Positions 25,087-35,455 are shown, counted from the first letter of the stretch. The stretch is 64,000 bases of DNA from Kitasatospora cineracea (GCF_003751605.1 NZ_RJVJ01000001.1:5766001-5830000), one strand, 5' to 3'. Made by a program: numbers and translations. The notes: generated by a model not told the origin, from the letters alone.

Positions 25087-26675
25087 GGCGCGCCGTGCCG
25101 CCGACCGACCACGTCGTCGTCATCGGGGCCGGTCTGGCCGGACTGTCCGCCGCCTGCCACCTGCTCGGCGCGGGGCGCCGGGTGACGCTCGTCGAGCGGG
25201 ATGAGGAGCCCGGCGGGCGGGCCGGGCGGATCCGGCGCGGCGGCTACCTCTTCGACACCGGGCCGACCGTGCTGACCATGCCCGACCTCGCCGACGAGGC
25301 GTTCGCCGCCGTCGGCACCTCGCTGCGCGAGCACGTCGACCTGCTGCCGCTGCACCCCGCCTACCGGGCCCGGTTCGCCGACGGCAGCACGCTGGACGTG
25401 CACACCGACGCGCAGGCGATGGAGGCCGAGGTGGCGCGCTTCGCCGGCGCGCGGGAGGCCGCGGGCTACCGGGAACTGCGCCACTGGCTGGTACGGCTCC
25501 ACCGGGCGCAGATGCGGCGCTTCATCGACACCAACTTCGACTCGCCGTGGCAGCTGCTCACCCCGGACCTGGCGCGGCTGGCCGCCCTGGGCGGGTTCGG
25601 CCGGCTCGCCCCGCGGATCGGGCGCCACCTGCGCGACGAGCGGCTGCAACGGGTCTTCTCGTTCCAGTCCCTGTACGCGGGAGTGGCCCCGGCCCGGGCG
25701 CTGGCCGCCTACGCGGTCATCGCCTACATGGACACGGTGGCCGGGGTGTGGTTCCCCCGCGGGGGCATGCACGCCCTGCCCCGGGCGATGGCCGCCGCCG
25801 CCGAGGCCGCGGGCGCCGCGTTCCGCTACGGGACCACCGTGGAAGGCCTGGAGCGGCGCGGCAGCAGGGTCACGGCCGTCCTCACGGACCGCGGGCGGAT
25901 CGCCTGCGACGCGGTCGTCCTCACGCCCGACCTGCCGGCGACCTACCGGCTGCTGGGGCGGGCCCCCCGCCGCGCGGTGCCGCTGCGGTTCTCGCCCTCG
26001 GCCGTGGTCCTGCACCTGGGCACCGACCGGACCTGGCCCGAACTGGCCCACCACACACTGTCGTTCGGCCACGCCTGGGAGCGCACGTTCGACGAGCTCA
26101 CCCGCGCCGGCCGCCTGATGACGGACCCTTCCCTGCTGATCACCAACCCGACCGCCACGGACCCGTCGGCGGCCCCGGCCGGGCGGCACACCCACTACGT
26201 GCTGGCCCCGGTGCCCAACACCGCCATCGGCCCCGGCGCCACGGCCTGGAGCGGGCTGGCACCCGGCTACCGCGACCATCTGCTCGGCGTCCTCGAACAG
26301 CGCGGATTGACCGGCATCGGCGCCGCCGTGGAGGAGGAGTGCCTGGTCACCCCGGCCGACTGGACCGCCCAGGGCCACGCGGCCGGCACGCCGTTCTCCG
26401 CCGCCCACACCCTCGCGCAGACGGGACCCTTCCGGCCGCGCAACCTGGTGCGCGGCCTGGAGAACGCGGTGCTGGCCGGCTGCGGCACCACCCCGGGGGT
26501 CGGCGTCCCGACCGTCCTGATCAGCGGGAAGCTCGCCGCCGCCCGGATCACCGGCGCGGCGCACCCGGCCCGTACGCGCCGACACCCGCCGGCAGCCGCC
26601 CCGCCGCACCCCGGCTCCACCGTCACGGCACTCAGCTCTTCCTCGACCACCGGAGCGTCGCATGACGGCCCGTGA
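25083..26675 (+). CDS. crtI: Phytoene desaturase
   Basis: This 530-residue FAD-dependent desaturase has the N-terminal dinucleotide fold VVVIGAGLAGLSAACHLL (residues 11-28) and RAGRIRRGGYLFDTGPTVLTMPDL. The C-terminal CrtI signature is GCGTTPGVGVPTVLISGKLAA. CrtI converts phytoene to lycopene by four desaturations at the membrane. It overlaps crtE by 4 bases and crtB by 14, so the three are translated as a coupled unit. Its C-terminal 35 residues are a low-complexity Pro/Ala/Ser tail. Confidence 0.95.
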   Translation: MRRAVPPTDHVVVIGAGLAGLSAACHLLGAGRRVTLVERDEEPGGRAGRIRRGGYLFDTGPTVLTMPDLADEAFAAVGTSLREHVDLLPLHPAYRARFADGSTLDVHTDAQAMEAEVARFAGAREAAGYRELRHWLVRLHRAQMRRFIDTNFDSPWQLLTPDLARLAALGGFGRLAPRIGRHLRDERLQRVFSFQSLYAGVAPARALAAYAVIAYMDTVAGVWFPRGGMHALPRAMAAAAEAAGAAFRYGTTVEGLERRGSRVTAVLTDRGRIACDAVVLTPDLPATYRLLGRAPRRAVPLRFSPSAVVLHLGTDRTWPELAHHTLSFGHAWERTFDELTRAGRLMTDPSLLITNPTATDPSAAPAGRHTHYVLAPVPNTAIGPGATAWSGLAPGYRDHLLGVLEQRGLTGIGAAVEEECLVTPADWTAQGHAAGTPFSAAHTLAQTGPFRPRNLVRGLENAVLAGCGTTPGVGVPTVLISGKLAAARITGAAHPARTRRHPPAAAPPHPGSTVTALSSSSTTGASHDGP

Positions 26676-27675
26676 ACTGGACGCCGCAGGGATCACCGCC
26701 CCCGCCCTGCGAGCGGCCTACGCCGCCTGCCGCGAGCTCAACGCCCGGCACGGCCGTACCTACTTCCTGGCCACCCGGCTCCTGCCGCCCGAGCGCCGGT
26801 GCGCGGTCCACGCCCTGTACGGCTTCGCCCGCTGGGCGGACGACATTGTCGACGCACTGGACGGCCGCGAGACGCCCGCCGAACGCGACCGGCTGCTGGG
26901 ACTGCTGGAACGCGACCTGGCCGAAGGCCTGCGGCGCGGCCGCGCGGACGAGCCGGTGGTGCGGGCGGTCGCGGACACCGCGCAGCGGTACGGCATCGAC
27001 CCGGAGCTGTTCACCGACTTCATGGCCTCGATGCGCGCCGACCTCACCGTCACCGACTACCCGACCTACCAGGACCTGTACGGCTACATGCACGGCTCGG
27101 CGGCGGTGATCGGTCTGCAGATGCTCCCCGTCCTGGGCACCGTCACCCGTCGCTCCGAGGCCGAGCCGTACGCGGCCGCCCTCGGAGTGGCGTTCCAGCT
27201 GACCAACTTCCTGCGCGACGTGGGCGAGGACCTGGACCGAGGCCGGGTGTACCTGCCGGCCGACCTGCTCGCGGCCCACGGGGTGGACCGCCCGCTGCTG
27301 GAGTGGAGCCGCCGCACCGGCCGCGACGACGTCCGCATCCGAGCAGCCCTGGTGGCCGCCGCCGCGCTCACCCGCGACGTCTACCGGCAGGCCGAGCCGG
27401 GCATCGCCATGCTGGAGCCCCGGGTCCGGCCCTGCATCCGGACGGCTTCCACGCTCTACGGCGGCATCCTCGATGCGATCGTCGAGGACGGCTACGCGGT
27501 GCTGCACCGGCGGGCGGCGGTGCCGCTGCGCAGGCGGGCGGCCGTCGCCGTGTCGGGGCTGGCAGGCATCCTGGCCGCCCGGGTGCCGCGCCGGGACCGG
27601 GCCGCCTCCCCGGCCGGGGAGGCGGCCCGCCGCGCGACGCGCCGTCCGCCGGCCGGCCGGGGAGCGGCACGGTGA
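26662..27675 (+). CDS. crtB: Phytoene synthase
   Basis: The 337-residue protein carries both squalene/phytoene-synthase motifs: YGFARWADDIVDALDG (DDIVD at 60-64) and LTNFLRDVGEDLDRGRVYLP (residues 181-200). It joins two GGPP molecules head to head to form phytoene. The last 40 residues are a basic, Ala-rich tail that is not part of the fold. It overlaps crtI upstream and the Rieske gene downstream (GTGA). Confidence 0.95.
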   Translation: MTARELDAAGITAPALRAAYAACRELNARHGRTYFLATRLLPPERRCAVHALYGFARWADDIVDALDGRETPAERDRLLGLLERDLAEGLRRGRADEPVVRAVADTAQRYGIDPELFTDFMASMRADLTVTDYPTYQDLYGYMHGSAAVIGLQMLPVLGTVTRRSEAEPYAAALGVAFQLTNFLRDVGEDLDRGRVYLPADLLAAHGVDRPLLEWSRRTGRDDVRIRAALVAAAALTRDVYRQAEPGIAMLEPRVRPCIRTASTLYGGILDAIVEDGYAVLHRRAAVPLRRRAAVAVSGLAGILAARVPRRDRAASPAGEAARRATRRPPAGRGAAR

Positions 27676-28670
27676 GATCCCGCTGCCGCTGGACGCCGCC
27701 CTTGCGGCTGCGCCGGGGCCCGTCCTGGGCACGGCAGGAACCGGCGTGGCGGGCGGCGAAGCCGGCGCTGATCGCCGGCGCCCTGGAACGGGCGGCGGCA
27801 CGTCCGTCCGGGAACTGGTTCGTCGTCGGCGCGTCCCGGGACTTCGCGCTGCGCGGCGGGCCGCGCGGGCGGCTGGTCGGCGGCACGGAGGTGGTGCTGT
27901 GGCGGGACGCCGGGGGCGTCCTGCGGGCCGGCCCGGGGGAGTGCCCCCACCTGGGAGCGCCCCTGAAGGACTCCCGGGTCGTGTGCGGCACGCTGGTCTG
28001 CCACTGGCACGGCCTGGCCCTGGACGGTACCCCCACCGCCGGCTGGGAGCCCCGCCCGGTGTACGAGGACGGGGTACTGGCCTGGGTGCGGTTGGACGCG
28101 GTCGGTGGAGAGGAGCCCAGCGAACGGCCGGTGGTGCCGACGCGGCCCGAACTGCCGGGGGCGGTCACGGCGGTGTACACGGGGTCGGGGCGCTGCGAGC
28201 CCGAGGACGTGGTGGCCAACCGACTGGATCCGTGGCACGGCTCCTGGCTCCACCCCTACTCTTTCGTCGACCTGACGGTGCGGGAGGTGCCGGACGGCAC
28301 CGGGGAGGACCGGTTCGTGGTGGACGTGTCGTTCCGGGTGGCCGGGCGGCTGGTGGTGCCGGTCCGTGCGGTCTTCACCGCGCCCGGGCCGCGCACCGTC
28401 GTCATGCGCATCGTCGAGGGCGAGGGCGCGGGCTCGGTGGTCGAGACCCACGTCACCCCGCTGACCGGCCGCTCGTCCTCCGCCCCGCGCACGGCGGTGG
28501 TGGAGGCGGTGGTCGCCTCCTCCGGACGGCGCGGGTTCGCCGTGGCCCGGGCACTCGCTCCGGTCCTTCGGCCGCTGGTGCGCCGTACCTCCGGCCGGCT
28601 GTGGCGGGACGACCTCGCCTACGCGGAACGCCGCTGGGCCCTGCGCAGCACCGGCCGCTTCCCCGGCTGA
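27672..28670 (+). CDS. Rieske [2Fe-2S] protein of the carotenoid cluster (DUF5914-like)
   Basis: The 332-residue protein has a Rieske cluster site: C-P-H at 91-93 and C-H-W-H at 110-113, within ECPHLGAPLKDSRVVCGTLVCHWHG. A C-terminal region with PWHGSWLHPYSF and RLWRDDLAYAERRWALR resembles DUF5914. Proteins of this type accompany crtEIB in many actinomycetes, in the position where S. griseus and S. coelicolor carry crtV. I infer an oxygenase-like or electron-transfer role on a carotenoid. The GTG start overlaps the crtB stop, and the gene ends 15 bases before the convergent crtU. Confidence 0.88.
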   Translation: MRSRCRWTPPLRLRRGPSWARQEPAWRAAKPALIAGALERAAARPSGNWFVVGASRDFALRGGPRGRLVGGTEVVLWRDAGGVLRAGPGECPHLGAPLKDSRVVCGTLVCHWHGLALDGTPTAGWEPRPVYEDGVLAWVRLDAVGGEEPSERPVVPTRPELPGAVTAVYTGSGRCEPEDVVANRLDPWHGSWLHPYSFVDLTVREVPDGTGEDRFVVDVSFRVAGRLVVPVRAVFTAPGPRTVVMRIVEGEGAGSVVETHVTPLTGRSSSAPRTAVVEAVVASSGRRGFAVARALAPVLRPLVRRTSGRLWRDDLAYAERRWALRSTGRFPG

Positions 28671-28684
28671 CCTGGGCCGGCCGA

Positions 28685-30240
28685 TCAGCGGGCCGCCCGG
28701 CGGGCCACGGCGCGCAGCAGGCGGGAGCGGCCCGCCCGGGGCACCGTCCACAGGGTCTGCCCGGCGACTCCCCAGCGGGCGAGCAGCGTGTTGGCGGCCT
28801 GGAAGCCGGTGGTGGCGGCGCGCTCCATCAGGGCGACGGGCAGGTCGGTGCGCACCAGGTCGCCCGCCAGGACCACGGAGGGGTGGGGGGTGGCGACACC
28901 GGGACGGCGCGGCCAGCCGCCGACCGGGAACACCGGGCAGTCCCGGCGCCACTCGTGGCGCACGTCCACCGTCCGGGCGTCGCGGGTCTCCGGGTAGACC
29001 TCGTGCAGGCGGGCCAGCATCCGCTCCTGGACCTCCTTGGGCTCCGCGTCCCCGTCCACCGCGTAGGCGTGCAGTTCGACCACGGATCCGCCGGTGCGGG
29101 CGGACCAGCGGGCCGCCTCGCCCTCCCAGCGCTCCAGCACGCTGACGTTGTCCAGTCCGTCGTAGCCGCTGGTGCCCAGGAAACCCGGACGGTCGGCGCC
29201 GACGGGCCGGTCCAACCAGAGTCGGGAGACCAGGAAGGGCGGTGCGGTGCGCAGCGCAGCCACGTCCGCGCGCCAGCCCGGGCCGCCCAGGTGGGGGGAG
29301 CGCGCGACGAGGGTGCGCAGGCCGGCCGGATCCAGGGCGAGGACCACGGCCTGGTGGCGTTCGGCCCCCGGTCCCGAGAGGCGACCTCGAGGTCCCCGCC
29401 CGGCAGCGGCCGCACCTCGTCCACGGCGGAGCCGGTGCGCAGGTCGGCCCCGAGGCCGGTCAGGTGGGCGGCCAGGGGCTCCCACAGGGCCTGCGGGTAG
29501 GGCTCGGTGGGGACGTCGAAGAGCAACCCCTCGGAGGAGCCCAGGAAGTAGATGTGGAACATCAGCAGCAGTTCGGCCGCCGACAGGTCGCGCGGATCGG
29601 TGAAGAAGCTGCGGGAGAACACCTCGAAGGCCAGGTGGCGGGCGGCCCGGGGGAAGCGGATCCGCTCCAGCAGGTCGTGCGCGCTGGTGGTGTCGTGGCG
29701 CTCGAAGACCTCGGGCAGGCGGACGTCCAGCAGCGGCAGGGCGGCCCGGGCGTCCAGGGCGGCGACGTCGCGCAGGCCGAAGGTGGGGCTGAGGGCGACG
29801 AAGCCGGCGGCGCTGAACGGAGGGGTGCGCGGCACCCGGGCGAAGCTGTCGGTGGTGCCGGAGCGGTGGCGCAGCGGGTAGTCGGGCAGGCCGACCAGCC
29901 GGGTCAGGGCGGGGTCGGTGCGCCGCAGCAGGCCGCGCAGGTTGTAGTACTGACGGAAGAAGGCGTGGAAGCCGCGGCTCATGGTCGCGGTCGAGCCGTC
30001 CGCGAGCCGGGTGCTCCAACCGGCGACCCGCCCGCCCAGCACCGGCTCCCGTTCGTGGAGGACCACGGCGATGCCGCGTTCGGCCAGGGCCGTCGCGGCG
30101 GCCAATCCGGCGATCCCCCCGCCCACCACGGCCACCCGGGGCGGCTCGGCCCCCGAGAAGCGCGCACGGCCCGGAGCGGCGGGCACCACTTCGGCGCGGC
30201 GGTCCCGCCCGTGCCGGGCACCGGTCGGCGGGCGGCTCAT
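28685..30240 (-). pseudogene. crtU: Beta-carotene desaturase/methyltransferase, frameshifted
   Basis: The N-terminal 290 residues read well in one frame: FAD motif VAVVGGGIAGLAAATALAERG, then FHAFFRQYYNLRGLL and LLLMFHIYFLGSSEGLLFD. The C-terminal 230 residues read well only in the next frame: ERHQAVVLALDPAGL through VVLAGDLVRTDLPVALMERAATTGFQAANTLL. The shift falls at about 29360-29385, near a run of five C. CrtU turns beta-carotene rings aromatic to make isorenieratene. As read, the gene gives a truncated product. A one-base sequencing error in the C-run is a real alternative. It is downstream of crtY. Confidence 0.85.
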
Positions 30241-30304
30241 CCGTGCAGCGCCGGGAGGGCGGCCGCACGGGGCGCGGCGTGGCTGCGGTGGGGCGTCATC
30301 GTCG

Positions 30305-31588
30305 TCAACGGTGGTCCTCGCGGCTGTTCGCAGGGTGTGCGGGTCGGATGCCGGGCGCGGCCCGGCGGGGCAGGAACGGGAGTTCGGCGGCCGATCGGAG
30401 CATCGGTCCGACCGGACAGCGCAGGCCGATCCGCAGTTCCTCGAGGGGCGTGCTCGTGCCGTCCAGGAAGCGCAGCACCTGCTCGGTCGGAGTGCGACGG
30501 AACAGGTCGGTGAAGAACCGTGGCCCGTCGACGCGGCCGGTGTCCAGGGCGCGCAGCAGGACGGCGTCCATGGCCAGGGCCCGCCGGCGGTGGGGCGCGG
30601 GCGCCGGTGCGGGCCGGTGCGGTGTCCCGGGCCGGGAGAGGGCCGCGGCGATGGCACGACCCTGCCGCTGGACGGCGGCGAAGGTGTAGCCGGTGGCGGG
30701 GCGGGTGGCGCCGCCGGCCGTGCCGATGTGCACGTGCGCGGGGGAGGTGCGGCGGGCGAAGCGGCCGTCCGTCATCGGGATGGCGCCCTGTTCGACGTCC
30801 TCCACCGCGAATCCGCCCAGTCCCAGCACCTCCCCGGTGTAGGCGCGCAGCGCACGCTCGTACGCGGGGACGGTCAGCAGGTGCCGGGAGAACTCGGTGT
30901 ACTCCACCAGGGCGCGGTCGGGGGCCAGCGGCAGGACGTACCCGAAGGCGAGGCCGTGGGCGGGCTGCGGGACGCGGAAGTCCATGAGGTCCGCCGAGCC
31001 GGTATCGAAGCGCGGCCGGTCGGTGCGCACGAACCAGCCCCGGAAGTGCTGCAGCAGGACCGTCCGGGCCGGCGGGAGCCCGGCGGGCGGCCTGGAGTCG
31101 AAGGCGTACCGGGCGTCGAGGACGAACGGCAGGCCCGCCGGATCATCGGCGTGCACCCGGACACCGGGGCGTCCGTCCGGCCGCGCCTGCACGCGCCGCA
31201 CCGTGGCGCGCAGCACCCGGGCCCGGGGGTGGGCCGCCAAGCGGGCCCGGACCAGTTCCTCGAACGAGGTGGAACGCACCATCCGGTAGCGCGACGGGCC
31301 GGGTACCGCTTCCACACGCTCGCCGTCGGGGCCGGTGATCCGCAACCGGGACCACTGGGCGGTGACGGCCTCCTCGTACGCCCCGGGACCGTCGTCCCAG
31401 AAGCACCAGGTCCGGGCGGCCGGGCGCAGCGGCCCCTCCGGGGCCTCGATGACCGTCACGTCGAACCGGGAGCCGGGGCCGAGCTCCTCCCGGTCGTACC
31501 GGACCAGCCAGTCGGCCAGGCTCAGCCCGGCGGCCCCCCCACCGATGATCACCAGCGCGAGCGGCTCGCCTTCCTTGTCGCTTCTCAA
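30305..31588 (-). CDS. crtY: Lycopene beta-cyclase
   Basis: The protein is a lycopene-cyclase of the CrtY/CrtL type: FAD motif ALVIIGGGAAGLSLADWLVR at the N-terminus, then the family blocks RTWCFWDDG, LLQHFRGWFV, DFRVPQPAHGLAFGYVLPL and GTAGGATRPATGYTFAAVQRQG. It closes both ends of lycopene to beta-ionone rings. I chose a TTG start with GGAG five bases upstream (427 residues); longer in-frame starts add a basic leader that is not protein-like. It is transcribed with crtU, towards the crtEIB operon. Confidence 0.92.
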   Translation of the reverse strand: MRSDKEGEPLALVIIGGGAAGLSLADWLVRYDREELGPGSRFDVTVIEAPEGPLRPAARTWCFWDDGPGAYEEAVTAQWSRLRITGPDGERVEAVPGPSRYRMVRSTSFEELVRARLAAHPRARVLRATVRRVQARPDGRPGVRVHADDPAGLPFVLDARYAFDSRPPAGLPPARTVLLQHFRGWFVRTDRPRFDTGSADLMDFRVPQPAHGLAFGYVLPLAPDRALVEYTEFSRHLLTVPAYERALRAYTGEVLGLGGFAVEDVEQGAIPMTDGRFARRTSPAHVHIGTAGGATRPATGYTFAAVQRQGRAIAAALSRPGTPHRPAPAPAPHRRRALAMDAVLLRALDTGRVDGPRFFTDLFRRTPTEQVLRFLDGTSTPLEELRIGLRCPVGPMLRSAAELPFLPRRAAPGIRPAHPANSREDHR

Positions 31589-31901
31589 CTCGACTCCGCC
31601 TTCCGGCTCCTGACGGGACGCAGGCGTCCGGACGTTTTCCCGCCACCCTCCCCGAACTCCGGCCCGTGGTGCCCCCACCTTGGCACCTCTGCCCGGAGCC
31701 GACAGCGCCATTCGTCGGGACACGCCGCCGTGTCGCTGCCCGGTGGCCACCCGTGGCGCCCGGCAGACCATCCCAGGAACCACCGCCCATGGACCGGTAC
31801 CGTCCCACCACACACCACAGCACCGGGCGACCTGACCCCCGACACCGACTCCCACACCGGCGCGCCCGGCCTCGAGGCCCAGGAAGCGTATTCGGTCGTG
31901 A

Positions 31902-32400
31902 TCAAGGGGTGGTTCTGGTGAGGTCCTTGATCCAGATCATCGCGCCGCGAAGCTGAAGGCCGGCGAGGTAGCTCTCGGGCTTCTTGTCGTAGCGGGTGGC
32001 GATGCCGCGCCAGGCCTTCAATTTGTCGATCAGGCGCTCGCCGGTGTTGCGGTCCTTGTAGAACCCGGCGTCGTGTCCGACGGGCCGACCGCCCGCGCTG
32101 CCCTTCTTCTTCCGGTTGGCGGCCTGGTCGGCCTTCTCCGGGATGACGGCCTCGTCCCGGCGACCGCGTCGGGCCGGGTGCGGGGACGGCCCACAGGCCT
32201 GCGGACCCGGACCTTCCGAATGACGGGGATGAACTGCGGGCTGTCGGCGGCCTGCCCCTCGGTCAGGACGAAGGCCGGCGGACGGCACCTGCGGTCACCG
32301 GCGACAGGGACCTTGCTGGTCTGCCCGCCCCTGGAGCGTCCGAGCAGGGCCGTCTTCAGCCGGAGCTTTCGCCTGTACCGAACACGCCGCCGCTCGTCCG
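31902..32400 (-). pseudogene. IS5-family transposase 3' part, frameshifted
   Basis: Two frames together spell the back half of an IS5 transposase. GGQTSKVPVAGDRRCRPPAFVLTEGQAADSPQFIPVI in one frame is followed, after a shift near 32160, by IPEKADQAANRKKKGSAGGRPVGHD and DRNTGERLIDKLKAWRGIATRYDKKPESYLAGL. The N-terminal third is missing. The same block order appears, also broken, at 40.7-41.5 kb. Its left edge at about 32400 falls inside the GH125 gene. Confidence 0.82.
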
Positions 32401-33189
32401 CTTCCGGGCTGCCCGGCCGGACGCCGAGGCGAGTTCCGCCAGACCGTGCAGGGACACCGCAGCCAGCGCGTTGGACGCCACCGGGTAGCCGTACGTGCAC
32501 CGATCGTCGCTGGGGCGGAAGCCCGACCAGGACATGCCGGTGACCGCCACCGGTGCGCCGCGTCCGCCGCGGGGCAGGGTGTCCCCGGCGGCCGGGTCGC
32601 CCAACCGCCGGAAGGTGTACGACGACCGCGCCTCGTGGTCCTGCTCGGCGCGCACCACCTCCAGAACGGCCCGGCAGGCCCGGACGAACTCCTCGTCCAC
32701 GTGCTCCAGGGAGCCGGTGGCGCGCCACCGGGCGTACCCGGGTTGCAACGGCGCGCACAGCGAGTCCAGTTCGTACTTGCGCTCCCACACGTGCGGCCCG
32801 GGTCGTGGCTCGTCGGGGTAGCCGGCGTCGGCCCCGTCCGCACCGGCGTTGAAGGCGTTCGCGTACGGGTCGATCAGCACGCTGCGGACCTGCCGCCGCA
32901 GCACGCCCCGCAGCACCCCGCCGACCTCGGGGTCGGCGGCGGTCGGCAGGTACGGGCGGACCTGGGCGGCGCTGTCGCGCAACCACATGGCGGGGATGTC
33001 GCCGGTGATCACGAAGACGTCCCCGTCCGCGGTCGGACGCATGCTCGTCAGCCAGGTGTCGGCGAAGCAGCGCGCGAAGCACGCGGCGGCGCGCGGACCG
33101 GCGCCGACCGGCGCCTTCCGGGCCTGCTCGGCGAGATCGCGCAGAGTCTGCGGCAGGCGGCGGTCGGGTGCGGGGTCGTGCAGGGTCAC
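32401..33189 (-). pseudogene. GH125 alpha-mannosidase, C-terminus lost
   Basis: The N-terminal 260 residues match glycoside hydrolase family 125 (metal-independent exo-alpha-1,6-mannosidase, DUF1237). The matching blocks are DVFVITGDIPAMWLRDSAAQVRPYLP, RSVLIDPYANAFN, HVWERKYELDSLCAPL, SSYTFRRL and MSWSGFRPSDDRCTYGYPVASNALA. Full enzymes have about 430-480 residues and a catalytic base further on, so this copy is cut short where the IS5 relic begins; the frame then runs 15 codons into foreign sequence to a stop at 32356. The GTG start has no strong ribosome site. It is divergent from an RpiR remnant, a plausible former sugar regulon. Confidence 0.85.
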
Positions 33190-33529
33190 GTCGGCTCCAG
33201 TCGTTCGCCCGTCGGGAGGGGCACGGCCTGGGAGTGAACGGCCGTGGGGCGGCGTCACCGTGCGACGACGCCGTCGCGACCGTAGATCGGAGCGCTCGGA
33301 CCCGGCCATGTCTTCACGTCACCTGTTCCGGCCCGCACGACCCACTGAGGTCCTCCTCCTGCGGCGCTCCGCCATGGACGGCAGACCGTTGAGCGGCTTT
33401 CACCAGGGCGAACGTTGTCTGCTGCGGGACCGGTCGGGGCGGGAGGGCGGTGGTGCCGCCAGGGCGTGATCGTCCATGTTCCGGTGATCAACCGCCATGG
33501 CCGCCGCCGTGGACCCGGGACCACGATGG

Positions 33530-33777
33530 CGGCAGCGGAGCGCGAGGCCGGGGGACGCGTCGTCCTGTTCACCGACACCTGGCTCTCGCCCGTCAGCACC
33601 CACGCCGAGGTCGTCTTCTCCAGCCAGGTCGGCGCCCCCTCGCCGTACGACGGCCTGGTGCCGACGCTGGCCGTCGTCGAGAGCCTCGTCGCCGGACTGA
33701 TAGCGGAACTCGGCGACCGCGCCCACCAGCACATGCGCCACAACGAGGAGACCGCCACCCGGGCGGGCCTCACCTGA
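33530..33777 (+). pseudogene. RpiR-family (SIS domain) regulator tail
   Basis: About 80 codons read EAGGRVVLFTDTWLSPVS, then AEVVFSSQVGAPSPYDGLVPTLAVVESLVAGLI and HMRHNEETATRAGL before a stop. This is the C-terminal end of the sugar-isomerase domain of RpiR/MurR-type regulators. The N-terminal helix-turn-helix and most of the SIS domain are missing. It may have controlled the neighbouring mannosidase. Confidence 0.6.
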
Positions 33778-33894
33778 GGTTCCCGCCGGGCGCACGACGC
33801 AACGCTGCGCGGACGCTGCGGTTTCGCGGGACGGGGGCGGGGAGCCGACGCTGGGGCGGAGGCGTCCGCCTCCCTGCCGCAGAAGGGGGTCGTC

Positions 33895-33966
33895 ATGGAC
33901 TCCGGTGACGGGCTTCCCGCGGACCGCCACCCCGCCCGCGCCACGAGCGCGGGCCCGGCCCGGTGA
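33895..33966 (+). CDS. 23-codon leader reading frame before the photolyase gene
   Basis: An ATG preceded by AGAAGGGGG starts a 23-codon frame (MDSGDGLPADRHPARA...) whose TGA overlaps the photolyase GTG as GTGA. It may serve translational coupling, since the photolyase start itself has no ribosome site. An inverted GGCGGA/TCCGCC pair lies 30 bases upstream. Confidence 0.35.
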   Translation: MDSGDGLPADRHPARATSAGPAR

Positions 33967-35238
33967 GCGGGCCCCGGCCGCACTGGCTCTTCGGGGACCA
34001 GCTCGGGCCGCACTTCCTCGCCCCGTCGGAGGACGGGCCGGATTCCGGCGCGCCCGTGGTGATCGTCGAGGCGCGCTCGGTGTTCCGCCGCCGGCGCTTC
34101 CACCGGGCGAAGGCCCACCTGGTCCTGTCCGCGATGCGGCACCGGGCCGCCGAACTCGGTGACCGGGCCCGCTACGTGCGGGCGGAGACCTACCGGGAGG
34201 GGCTGCGGCAGGCGGTGGGGGAGCGCGCCGTCACGGTCCGCCATCCGACCTCCAGGGCGGCGCTCGGCCTGGTCACGACGCTGCCGCGGGTGGAGGTGCT
34301 GCCGCCGCGCGGCTTCCTGGTCCCGTTCGGGGACTTCCGCCGCTGGGCGGACGGCCTCGGGGAGCGGCGGCTGCTGATGGAGGACTTCTACCGGCGGGTC
34401 CGCCGGGCCGAGCACCTGCTCCTGGAGCCCGACGGGGAGCCCGTCGGCGGCCGGTGGAACCTCGACGCGGACAACCGGTAGCCGCCGCCGCGCGGGCAGC
34501 CCGTCCTGCCCGTGCCGCCGCCCCGGTGGCCGGAGGAGGACGAGATCGACGAGCAGGTACGGGCCGACCTCGACCGGTGGGAGCGGTCGGGCGAGGTGCG
34601 CTTCGTCGGGCGGGACGGCCCCCGCCGCTTCGCCGCCACCCGCGCCGAGGCCCTGCGCGCGCTGGAGCACTTCGCGACCGCCCGCCTGCCCCACTTCGGA
34701 CGCTGGGAGGACGCCGTCCTGGCGGCGGACCCGTGGATGGCGCACAGCCTGCTCTCCGTCCCGCTGAACCTCGGCCTGCTCGACCCGGGGGAGTGCGTGA
34801 GCCGTGCCGAGGACGCGTACCGCTCCGGGAGCGCGCCGCTCAACAGCGTCGAGGGGTTCGTCCGGCAGGTGGCCGGCTGGCGCGAGTACGTCTGGCAGCT
34901 GTACTGGTACCTCGGCGAGGAGCACCGGCACCGCAACGCACTCGGCCACCACGCGCCCCTGCCCGACTGGTTCGCCGAACTGGACGCGGACGCGGTGCGG
35001 GCCCGATGCCTCTCGCACGTGCTCGCCCGGGTCCGGGACACCGGGTGGGTCCACCACGTCCCGCGGCTGATGGTGCTCGGGAACTGGGCCCTGCAGCACG
35101 GCCACGACCCGGCCGCGGTCACCGACTGGTTCCACCGCTGCTTCGTGGACGGCTACGACTGGGTGATGGTCCCCAACGTGGTCGGCATGTCGCAGTACGC
35201 CGACGGCGGCACCACGACCACCAAGCCCTACACCTGCG

Positions 35239-35242
35239 GCGG
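35239..35242. repeat. 4-bp target-site duplication, left copy
   Basis: GCGG immediately precedes the left terminal repeat and is repeated immediately after the right terminal repeat. Deleting one copy together with the element restores the Cys-Gly-Gly-Ala-Tyr reading frame. Confidence 0.85.
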
Positions 35243-35266
35243 TGATGAGAATCCTCGAATTTCCCC
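35243..35266 (+). repeat. Left terminal inverted repeat
   Basis: It shares TGATGAG at the tip and ATTTCCCC at the inner end with the right repeat, at identical spacing. Weaker similarity (TCCTCAGA) continues about 25 bases further in. Confidence 0.85.
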
Positions 35267-35455
35267 GGCCTCGCTCTCAGCTCCTCAGATAGTCGCCTGT
35301 TGAAGCAAATGAGGACTTGAGTGAGCGAGGGTGCGGGTGTTGGGCTCGGATCACGGCGGGGCGACCGCCTTGACCTGATTGCGGGCGGCGGGGCCGACGT
35401 CACTATGCTGCGGCTTCCCGGAATGATCACTGTTCCCTCACCGAAGAGGACCCTT

